Assembly (NCBI GenBank): GCA_020348385.1
Contig: CP070750.1
Span: 3,004,798-3,042,981, forward strand
Length of the DNA: 38,184 nt
DNA from: Candidatus Aminicenantota bacterium
GTDB lineage: Bacteria; Acidobacteriota; Aminicenantia; Aminicenantales; Aminicenantaceae
Direction: 5' to 3'
Of this stretch, positions 7,518 to 14,848 are shown piece after piece. The translations under genes and the position numbers were made by a program. Every line of letters starts with the position of its first letter. Within the stretch, counting starts at the first letter, position 1. A model generated the notes under the pieces. That model was given only the letters and a program-made list of their open reading frames with translations, made no database searches and was not told the origin of the DNA.

Positions 7518-10500
7518 ATGTCAAACACTTGTCCTAACTGTAAGACCAACAATCCCGACACCTTGAAGTTTTGTGGAGAGTGCGGCACTCAACTCCCTTC
7601 CATCGAGGACATAGAAGTCACAGAAACCATAGAAGCACCTAAAGAAGAACTTACCAGAGGGGCCACCTTTGCGGGCAGATATGAGATCATCGAAGAACTT
7701 GGAAAAGGTGGGATGGGAAGGGTTTACAGAGTCGATGACACGAAGTTGAAACAAGAAGTAGCGCTCAAGCTGATCAAACCTGAAATTGCCCAAGATAAAA
7801 AGACAATCGAAAGATTCAGGAATGAACTGAAGCTGGCTAGAAATATTCGCCATAAGAATGTTTGTGGCATGTATGACTTGGGCGAGGCAAAGGGAGCCCA
7901 TTTCATCACGATGGAATATGTCCGTGGCGAAGATTTAAGAAGCTCGATCCGCCGATTCGGTCAACTGCCTATCGGGAAATCCATAGCTATAGCAAAGCAA
8001 ATATGCGAGGGATTGGCTGAAGCCCATAAACAGGGTGTTGTGCATCGCGACCTGAAATCCAACAACATCATGATCGATAAAGAAGGGAATGTGCGGATCA
8101 TGGATTTTGGGATAGCCCGTTCTTTGGAAGCAAAGGGGATTACGGGTGCAGGTGTGATGATCGGGACTCCCGAGTACATGAGCCCGGAGCAGGTGGAGGG
8201 AAAGGAAGTCGATCAGCGATCCGACATCTATTCGCTGGGTGTCATCCTTTATGAAATGGTCACAGGAAAAGTGCCGTTCGAGGGGGATACACCTTTTACA
8301 GTAGGGATGAAACACAAAGGAGAGATGCCGCAGAATCCAAAGGAACTTAATTCCCAAATTTCTGATGAACTCAAGAGTGTGATCCTGAGGTGCTTGGAAA
8401 AGGAAAAAGAATCAAGATATCAGAGCGCAGGCGAAGTCAGATCCGAACTGGGAAACATCGAAAAAGGCATCCCCACAACCGAAAGAGTCATTCCCGATAG
8501 AAAGCCACTTACTTCAAGAGAAATCACAGTCCAATTCAGCGTCAAAAAGATCTTTGTTCCAGCTCTTGTGATCTTGGCAGTAATGATAATTGTCGTTTTT
8601 ATTTGGCAGCTTTTGCCAAAAAAGGAATCTGCTTCCATAACGCCCTCGGATAAACCCTCTCTTGCTGTCATGTATTTTGAAAACAACACGGGTGACAATA
8701 ACCTGGATCACTGGAGAAAGGCTCTTGCCGAGCTGCTGATTGCAGACTTATCTCAATCCCAACACCTCGTTGTGCTGAGTCGAGACAGACTCTTCAACAT
8801 ACTTACGGAAATGAACCTGACAGAGGCGAGCAGCTATTCTTTCAGCGATTTGAAAGAAATAGCCAAAAAAGGGGGGGTCGAAAACGTATTGCAGGGAACC
8901 TTTGCCCAAGCAGGCGAAAACTTCAGGCTCGATATCATGCTACAGGACTCAAGCACAGGCAAACTCATCGGATCAGAAAACATCGAAGGAAAAGGCCAGG
9001 AAAGTTTCTTCTCGATGGTCGATGAGCTGACAAAAAGAATCAAGAAAAATTTTAAAATCACATCCGAGTCTATCGCCAGCGACATCGATAGGGACATAGG
9101 AGAGATTACCACCAGTTCTCCAGAGGCTTACAAATATTACATCGAAGCATCAAAATTCTTCGATGCAGGCGATTACCGCCAAGCTATCAAGTTATATGAA
9201 ACGGCAACCGCAGTGGATGCTGAATTTGCTTCTGCGTACAGGTCCATGGCAATGGCCTATTACAACATCGGATATTACGCAGAAGGAGATAAATTCGTCC
9301 AGAAAGCTTTCGAGCTGAGTGACCGGGTATCTGATAGAGAGCTCTACCGGAATAAAGCTGAATTCTATCGGATATCAGAAAAAACCTATGATCTATCTAT
9401 CGAGGCTTATAACAAACTATTGGAGCTGTATCCAGATGATGAAAGTGGCCTTAATAATCTGGCCTTGCTGTATGAAGAAATTGAAGAATATGACAAGGCG
9501 ATAGAGTTATACATCCTTGCTGTGCAAGGTGAAAGTTCTGATTTCCTGTCCACAACCAATCTAGCAGCGATCTATAGAAGCATGGGATTGTTCGATGAGG
9601 CCAAAAATGTTCTCGAAGATTATCTAAGAAATTATGAGGACAACGCAAGCTTACGTGGGACAATGGCAAGCATTCACTTGGACGAAGGGAATTATGACCT
9701 CGCCCTTCAAGAAATCGAAAAGGCTAGCATTCTTAATCCTACTCACCATCGAAACTTCCGCAATAAAGGCGATATTTTGTTCTGTAGAGGAGATATGTCC
9801 AACGCAGAAAGGGAATATAAAAAGCTGCTTTCAGAAAGCAACCCCATATCCAATGCATTTGGTTATGGGAGATTGGCACGATTTTACTTCAATTTGGGGA
9901 GAATTGAAGATGCAATAATACATGGGGAGTCATTCGTAAAACATGCCCAAAAGATGGGACAAAAGTTTTGGGAGGGCATTTTTTCACTCGCAACAGGGAA
10001 TTTTTTATTGAGTGTGAAATATTACCAAGAAGCTCTGGAAAAAATCAGTACAGCTCAGAAAATTGCCGCTGAATTGGAGGATTGGAACTTAGAGAGAAGA
10101 GCTCTATTTTCCAAAGGCCGAGCTCTCGTAATGATGGGTTCTTCCATAGAAGCACAAAAAGTTGCGGAAGAACTCGAAGAATTGTGTCAAAAATCTTTGA
10201 ATAAAAGAATTATTCGCCTGCATCACCACCTTGAAGGAATGATAGATCTAGAGAATGGAAATTACGACAGCGCCATTGAGTCGATAAAGAAAGCATTATC
10301 CTTGGATCCTGACAATTACAAACCAAACCTGGATCTGCTGGGGATGGCATACTACAGGTCTGGAAACCTGGACAAGGCTATAACGGAATATGAAAAGATA
10401 ATAAACTGCCCGAGTGGAATCAGAACATATGAAGGAGTGTATGTGAAAAGCTTCTATATGCTCGGGAACATTTATGAAGAGCAGGGGAACACAGCAAAAG

Positions 10501-10610
10501 CTGTTGAAAATTACGAAAAATTCCTCGACCTCTGGAAAGATGCTGACCCTGGCCTCCCCGAGGTCGACGACGCCCGAACCAGGCTAATAAAAATGAGAGA
10601 AAGGAAATGA
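7518..10610 (+). CDS. Transmembrane Ser/Thr protein kinase with zinc ribbon, TolB-like and TPR domains (paralogue 3)
   Basis: The start is placed at 7518, not at the in-frame ATG at 7512: the leader aligns with copy 2 so that GGGG lies six bases before 7518 but touches 7512, and only 7518 puts the zinc-ribbon cysteines at 5, 8, 19 and 22 as in all paralogues. The protein has 1030 residues. The kinase domain has GKGGMGRV at 62-69, Lys84, Asp178 in HRDLKS and DFG 196-198. A membrane segment (FVPALVILAVMIIVVFIW), a TolB-like domain (LAVMYFENNTGDNNLDHW) and TPRs follow. The run of six A and seven G at 8865-8877 in the TolB-like region is a possible slippage site. The gene ends two bases before a small lipoprotein gene, which the other complete paralogues lack. 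Confidence 0.9.
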   Translation: MSNTCPNCKTNNPDTLKFCGECGTQLPSIEDIEVTETIEAPKEELTRGATFAGRYEIIEELGKGGMGRVYRVDDTKLKQEVALKLIKPEIAQDKKTIERFRNELKLARNIRHKNVCGMYDLGEAKGAHFITMEYVRGEDLRSSIRRFGQLPIGKSIAIAKQICEGLAEAHKQGVVHRDLKSNNIMIDKEGNVRIMDFGIARSLEAKGITGAGVMIGTPEYMSPEQVEGKEVDQRSDIYSLGVILYEMVTGKVPFEGDTPFTVGMKHKGEMPQNPKELNSQISDELKSVILRCLEKEKESRYQSAGEVRSELGNIEKGIPTTERVIPDRKPLTSREITVQFSVKKIFVPALVILAVMIIVVFIWQLLPKKESASITPSDKPSLAVMYFENNTGDNNLDHWRKALAELLIADLSQSQHLVVLSRDRLFNILTEMNLTEASSYSFSDLKEIAKKGGVENVLQGTFAQAGENFRLDIMLQDSSTGKLIGSENIEGKGQESFFSMVDELTKRIKKNFKITSESIASDIDRDIGEITTSSPEAYKYYIEASKFFDAGDYRQAIKLYETATAVDAEFASAYRSMAMAYYNIGYYAEGDKFVQKAFELSDRVSDRELYRNKAEFYRISEKTYDLSIEAYNKLLELYPDDESGLNNLALLYEEIEEYDKAIELYILAVQGESSDFLSTTNLAAIYRSMGLFDEAKNVLEDYLRNYEDNASLRGTMASIHLDEGNYDLALQEIEKASILNPTHHRNFRNKGDILFCRGDMSNAEREYKKLLSESNPISNAFGYGRLARFYFNLGRIEDAIIHGESFVKHAQKMGQKFWEGIFSLATGNFLLSVKYYQEALEKISTAQKIAAELEDWNLERRALFSKGRALVMMGSSIEAQKVAEELEELCQKSLNKRIIRLHHHLEGMIDLENGNYDSAIESIKKALSLDPDNYKPNLDLLGMAYYRSGNLDKAITEYEKIINCPSGIRTYEGVYVKSFYMLGNIYEEQGNTAKAVENYEKFLDLWKDADPGLPEVDDARTRLIKMRERK

Positions 10611-10612
10611 AA

Positions 10613-11137
10613 ATGAACCTAACCAAAATAAATCCTTTGGTAATAACTGTTGCTGTCGTTATTTTTGGCCTTTGTTTGTGTAATGCCTGCAAAAAAGAAG
10701 AAGCTCCCCTTACTCCTGAAAAATTGGTGAGGGAGATTTTCGGAAGGCCCGAAAAAGTCGAAGACAGCGGAGTCATCTCTGTTGAATATGAACAGCCAAA
10801 TTGTGTTATCCACTACAACTTTTATCCACCTGGAAAGTCAGAATATAAAGAAGAGCTTGGAGAGGAATTGACCGCAAAGCTAAAAAAGCTTTTTGAAAGA
10901 GACGAAAACATAGGAACTGTGCAGATAACTATTTTTGGACTTTCTACAGACACATACGGAAACTACGGGTGGAAGCCGACTCTGTATTTTGAAATGGATA
11001 AAGAGACATTCGACGACACCGATTGGAAAAAATTGCGCAAGAAAGATCTTCTAGAGGCAGTCAAAAACCTGAAATGGTTTAGAAAAGAAGGACAAGCTGC
11101 CTCAGATAAGCTTCTTGACAGTAGCCAACAGCTCTGA
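10613..11137 (+). CDS. Small lipoprotein of unknown function
   Basis: I do not recognise the family. An in-frame ATG at 10607 overlaps the kinase stop as ATGA, but AAGGA at 10601-10605 lies seven bases before the ATG at 10613, so that start is preferred. The 174-residue product begins with a hydrophobic signal (PLVITVAVVIFGLCL) ending CNAC, a plausible though not classical lipobox with Cys26 as the lipidated residue. The mature part is charged, about 145 residues, with no catalytic motif that I can name. It is cotranscribed with the kinase at 7518 and may be an envelope partner of its extracytoplasmic part (inference). Its 3' end overlaps the convergent response-regulator gene by 36 bp. A damaged copy of its last ~45 coding bases is found at 13555. 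Confidence 0.65.
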   Translation: MNLTKINPLVITVAVVIFGLCLCNACKKEEAPLTPEKLVREIFGRPEKVEDSGVISVEYEQPNCVIHYNFYPPGKSEYKEELGEELTAKLKKLFERDENIGTVQITIFGLSTDTYGNYGWKPTLYFEMDKETFDDTDWKKLRKKDLLEAVKNLKWFRKEGQAASDKLLDSSQQL

Positions 11138-11524
11138 CGGATTAACAGGTTTTTCCAGGAAAGCGTCAGGAGTAATGTCGAAATCAATTCCCAAAACTTC
11201 CTTTTTTCTTTCCTTGAACGGCTGCTCCTCTAAGTAATGTTTCATATCAACGCCAGTCACTTGTCTGGCACCAGATGCAACGACTATCGGGATTTCCTTT
11301 AGTTGTTCGTCATTCTTTATCTCGTTGAGGAATATGATACCGCTTTTTGGCATCATTAGGTCCAACATGATCAAATGTGGTTGGCTTTCTCTCACCTTCT
11401 TCATTCCTTCTTCAGCGTCAGCGGCAGTCATGATTTCATAACCTTCTTCATCGAGTATCGCTTTCAGATATGCTCTTGCATCGGGCTCATCGTCGATGAT
11501 TAGTATTTTCTTTGTTGTCGTCAT
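11102..11524 (-). CDS. Single-domain response regulator (CheY-like receiver)
   Basis: A 140-residue receiver domain with no output domain. Asp11-Asp12 form the metal site, Asp55 (MLDLMMP) is the phosphoacceptor, Ser84 stands at the conserved Thr/Ser switch position and Lys125 (FLEKP) is the conserved lysine. Compared with CheY there are about 25 extra residues before the lysine (KHYLEEQPFKERKKEV and following), which would lie on the alpha4-beta5 face used for partner binding. The gene starts 52 bp downstream of the histidine kinase gene on the same strand, so the two probably form an operon and a phosphorelay pair. With no DNA-binding domain it should act by protein contact. Its 3' end runs into the opposing lipoprotein gene. 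Confidence 0.9.
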   Translation of the reverse strand: MTTTKKILIIDDEPDARAYLKAILDEEGYEIMTAADAEEGMKKVRESQPHLIMLDLMMPKSGIIFLNEIKNDEQLKEIPIVVASGARQVTGVDMKHYLEEQPFKERKKEVLGIDFDITPDAFLEKPVNPSELLATVKKLI

Positions 11525-11576
11525 GCAACTCTCCTTTAGCGCCCCATTATACAGGAGAAAATTTCCGCTTTCAAGA

Positions 11577-13184
11577 TTAGCTTGAAAGGGGCCCTGAAAC
11601 AGGAAGTGTCACAGTAAATGTCGTACCGATACCGACCTTGGAATCCACCTGCACGCTACCTTTGTGCTCTTCGATCACTTTGTAGGTGACTGAAAGCCCA
11701 AGGCCTGTTCCTTCCGAACCTTTTGTGCTGAAGAATGCCCTCCCCAGCTTAGCAAGGTTCTCTTCACTGATACCTTGCCCGTTATCCTGAATAGATATCT
11801 GGAAATGCTTCCCTTCTGGTAGAAGTTGTGTCGTGACCACCACTTTTCCTCCCTCAGAGGGACAAGCATCCAGTGCGTTCGTGACCAGATTCAATAGTCC
11901 TCTGTAGATTGCTTTTCCATCTAGTTTAACCTTTCCGAGTTTTTTATCCGGCATGAATTGAAGATCCACTCCTTTTGCCTTTGCCTTCTCACGAAGCAGT
12001 CCGACAACTTCCTCATGAATGCTATTTCCGTCGATTTCTGCATATGCAGGTTCTCGAGGTTTTGAATAGGCCAGCATGTCAAGCATAAGATCCTTGAGCC
12101 TTGAACTGTTCCGTTTGAGAATGTCCCATCCTTCACGAATCGAATTGTCATCCTCCTTGTCCAGGCCTTTCTGGAGAATAAAAGATCCGCCTTCCATCCC
12201 GTTCAAAATATTCTTGATGCAGTGGCTCAAACCTGCGATAGCTTGCCCTACTGCAGCAAGCTTCTCAGATTTGATCTTATCCTTATAAAGCCTGACGTTC
12301 TCCACGGCAACTCCCATTTCCGCCCCCACAGCCGTTAGGAGTTTTAAATCGCTGACCGTGAACTTGTGCGAGGATAGTCCGGAGTGCACATAAATCGCGC
12401 CCAATATCTCGGTTCGCCCCTTCAGCGGAACGCATATAGCACCTCTAATCTGCTGGTTTTTAACGCTCTCTGCGGCACCGAATCGCTCGTCTCTCCCTGC
12501 ATCGAGCGTCAGAACTGCTTTGCCCTGCTTGATAGCATGGTCAAGTATGGTCGTGCTCAAATAGGAACTGCTCTGCAGCTGTTTGCTTTCACTGCTCCTG
12601 AACTTTTGAGCTTGCACGATCATCTCGCTTGTATCTGGATCGACAAGCAGTACAAAACCTCTTGTGGCCGGAATGATTTGGAAAGTGAGATCCAGAATTC
12701 CACTGACAATATCCTCAGACTCGAAGGCGTTTTCTAGAATATTTCCTGCCTTCTGGAAGAAGGCAAGTACTGATCCGGTGGAAGTTCCCAGTTCACCTTT
12801 CTCTTCACTATTTGCTTCGGCTTCGATTTCCTCTGGAGAAATGAGTTTGGTGGTCAAGTCCCACTCCTCGCGAAAACTATCAGCTTGCTGATCTCCCGTC
12901 ATGACCATGAGCTCATAGGTTTTACCAAGCCTCACCACATCATTATTGGAAAGGACAGAGGATTTAATTTCCTGACCGTTGATGTACGTGCCATTATGAG
13001 ATCCAAGATCCTTGATAAACAGCTTGTCTTTTTCGAGGAAAATCTCCGCGTGAACTCTGGAAACTGATTTGTCGCTCAAGGCGATATCATTTTCCGCTTC
13101 CCTTCCCAGAATCACCGGAAGTTTCTGGATGTTGTAAGTAACAGAATTCCCGTCTTTTTTTTTGTGCACAAAACGGATTTTCAC
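11577..13184 (-). CDS. FHA-GAF sensor histidine kinase
   Basis: A 535-residue soluble histidine kinase. Residues 1-95 are an FHA domain (GRE 27-29, SVSRVH 40-45, SHNGTYING 62-70), which binds phosphothreonine peptides. Residues ~140-300 are a GAF domain. The H-box is GLSHCIKNILNG with His321. The HATPase domain carries the N-box Asn436, DNGQG 467-471 and GTGLGL 492-497. No membrane segment is visible. An FHA domain on a histidine kinase beside a battery of Ser/Thr kinases suggests input from threonine phosphorylation into the two-component system (inference). A run of nine A codes for residues 8-10 and could slip. A promoter lies about 60 bp upstream at 13243-13271. Confidence 0.9.
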   Translation of the reverse strand: MKIRFVHKKKDGNSVTYNIQKLPVILGREAENDIALSDKSVSRVHAEIFLEKDKLFIKDLGSHNGTYINGQEIKSSVLSNNDVVRLGKTYELMVMTGDQQADSFREEWDLTTKLISPEEIEAEANSEEKGELGTSTGSVLAFFQKAGNILENAFESEDIVSGILDLTFQIIPATRGFVLLVDPDTSEMIVQAQKFRSSESKQLQSSSYLSTTILDHAIKQGKAVLTLDAGRDERFGAAESVKNQQIRGAICVPLKGRTEILGAIYVHSGLSSHKFTVSDLKLLTAVGAEMGVAVENVRLYKDKIKSEKLAAVGQAIAGLSHCIKNILNGMEGGSFILQKGLDKEDDNSIREGWDILKRNSSRLKDLMLDMLAYSKPREPAYAEIDGNSIHEEVVGLLREKAKAKGVDLQFMPDKKLGKVKLDGKAIYRGLLNLVTNALDACPSEGGKVVVTTQLLPEGKHFQISIQDNGQGISEENLAKLGRAFFSTKGSEGTGLGLSVTYKVIEEHKGSVQVDSKVGIGTTFTVTLPVSGPLSS

Positions 13185-13242
13185 CTCCGCCTCCCTGCTA
13201 ATTCACTCTTGATTACCTTTTTAAAAGCGTCATGCCCAAAAT

Positions 13243-13271
13243 AAAATACACTTAATTTAAAATACCGTCAA
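13243..13271 (-). promoter_or_regulatory. Promoter of the histidine kinase / response regulator operon
   Basis: Read on the minus strand: TTGACG (13271-13266), 17-bp spacer, TATTTT (13248-13243). It is directed at the histidine kinase gene, whose first codon is at 13184. Confidence 0.55.
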
Positions 13272-13397
13272 TACACAATAGAAATCAAAAATAACCTGCT
13301 CCAAGATAAACTTTCAGGGTCTCGGTTCGTGACTGGCTTGGGTACGTTGTTAATGATAGTGCGACGTGAAAAGTTATCCTGGAATAAAGCTAGATTT

Positions 13398-13598
13398 TTT
13401 GATATTCTTTTGCTGACCGAGATCGGGAAGATAAGGGCAAGGTGAGACTTTTGTTTTGACACTCACCGAATTTTCTTTGTTTGGTTTCATTATACGCAAA
13501 CTATGAATTAGAAATTTTCGCACGAAGTATAAATCTTGCTGACGTCAAATGCCACTGGAAGCAGGCAAAAAACCTGAAATGGTTCAGAAAGGAAGAAA
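13398..13598 (+). pseudogene. Scar of a deleted kinase/lipoprotein unit
   Basis: The region 13185-13599 holds no intact gene. At its centre TTGATATTCTTTTGCTGACC (13399-13418) and the following leader (GAGATCGGGAAGATAAGGGC) match the kinase promoters and ribosome-binding region, but the -35 is poor (TGGAAT) and no zinc ribbon or kinase follows. A further -35-like piece, TTTTGACACTC, is at 13454-13464. At the other end, 13555-13598 matches the last coding bases of the lipoprotein gene (11051-11095) at 38 of 45 positions plus one inserted A, which shifts the frame. The simplest reading is a former kinase-lipoprotein unit whose middle was deleted. Confidence 0.6.
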
Positions 13599-13599
13599 A

Positions 13600-14814
13600 A
13601 TGACAAGACTTCCCTTGGCTATATTCGTAATTCTGATGATCTTTTCGGTTTTACTTGCGTTCCAAAAGCAACCTTCCACAGAGTTCGACTATAAAAGTGC
13701 TGAAGCTATGATGAAAGTGATCCAGGCTCTTCATCGACAAGACGAAGAGGAGGTTATACAAAAACTCTTAGATGAGGCTCTAAAATTCGAAGCCTATGAA
13801 GTCAGCCATGAACGTTATACCGATCCTGAAAGGTCCAAAGAAAATCAGGTCACTCTATCCCAGTTCAGAAGATTTATGTTGAGTTTATCGGGAGATCAGG
13901 TCGACACCCAAGACAACAGGAGACTGATGATCACACAGCCATTTTATGAAGATGCCATCAAGAATCCTGAAAAATTTCAAAAGGCTATACAGAAAATCCA
14001 GTCCACCCCATCTTCCCAGTTTCAAGATTCTTTTGATCTCGCCCTTTACTGGTTGCCCGAAAAGCCGGATTTGAATATCCACGTATGGGTTTTATTCGAC
14101 ATCGGAGGTAGCGGGGCTTGGGCCTTTCGCACCAAGGACGGGGCTCACAACATCGGATTCAATCTCCTGCATATGCTGAATGATAAGGGAGAATTCGATT
14201 TAGAATTGTTTTTGGGCATTTTGGCTCACGAAATCCATCATCTTGGTGAACCCCAGTCGCATTATCTCGAAGCCATAAATTATGACAGCTTAAGGGAGAC
14301 ATCTCGCTTAAGATTGTATTCCGATTATGTGATACCGTTTGTCACAGAAGGGATGGCACAAAAATTCTGCAACAATGCGCCAGGCACCCTCACCCCCAAA
14401 CCATATCCGGAAAAGGTATTTTCCGCCACCTCATTGAACTTGAAAGATTGGACTTACTTTCAGAAACAATTCATCGATATCCACAACCGAGCTATAAAAG
14501 ACTTGAGACAATTACTTGGCAGCACATCCATCGATAAGACAAGATTCGACGAAGAATACGGAAAATATTGGACCTGGAGGGCAGGAGAATTTGAAGGAAA
14601 AAATTTCACGTTGGGAAGACGATACTACTATGGGACTGAATTGATGGGTGTGATAAATGACGCTTTCGGCAGAGATGTCCTCTTCGAAGGCCTTAAAGAC
14701 CTAAGGAAAATCCCGCTTCTCTTTAATGAAGGAGTCAAAAAACTTCATCCTAAAGACTTTGAGCCATATTTATTCCCAGAAGATCTAATAACATTAGTTC
14801 AGGAACTTTATTAG
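13600..14814 (+). CDS. Secreted HExxH putative zinc peptidase (DUF5700-like)
   Basis: The frame is open from an ATG at 13549, but its first 17 codons are the frameshifted lipoprotein remnant described at 13398-13598. The ATG at 13600 has GGAAG five bases upstream and begins a clear signal peptide (MTRLPLAIFVILMIFSVLLAF), so it is taken as the start, giving 404 residues. The motif AHEIHH supplies His210, Glu211 and His214. Glu250 in FVTEGMA, 36 residues later, could be the third ligand of a gluzincin-type site. The overall pattern resembles the putative zinc peptidases grouped as DUF5700; that name is from memory. The protein is expected in the periplasm or envelope. The gene converges on the serine hydrolase gene at 14849. 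Confidence 0.7.
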   Translation: MTRLPLAIFVILMIFSVLLAFQKQPSTEFDYKSAEAMMKVIQALHRQDEEEVIQKLLDEALKFEAYEVSHERYTDPERSKENQVTLSQFRRFMLSLSGDQVDTQDNRRLMITQPFYEDAIKNPEKFQKAIQKIQSTPSSQFQDSFDLALYWLPEKPDLNIHVWVLFDIGGSGAWAFRTKDGAHNIGFNLLHMLNDKGEFDLELFLGILAHEIHHLGEPQSHYLEAINYDSLRETSRLRLYSDYVIPFVTEGMAQKFCNNAPGTLTPKPYPEKVFSATSLNLKDWTYFQKQFIDIHNRAIKDLRQLLGSTSIDKTRFDEEYGKYWTWRAGEFEGKNFTLGRRYYYGTELMGVINDAFGRDVLFEGLKDLRKIPLLFNEGVKKLHPKDFEPYLFPEDLITLVQELY

Positions 14815-14848
14815 CCCTTCCCTATGAAGTTCCCTTTTCTTACATATC

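Noticed and set aside
522..10610. Tandem kinase genes as a CRISPR-like or transposon-borne repeat array
   Set aside because: The repeats are whole paralogous genes with their promoters; no short direct repeats with spacers, no terminal inverted repeats and no transposase were seen.
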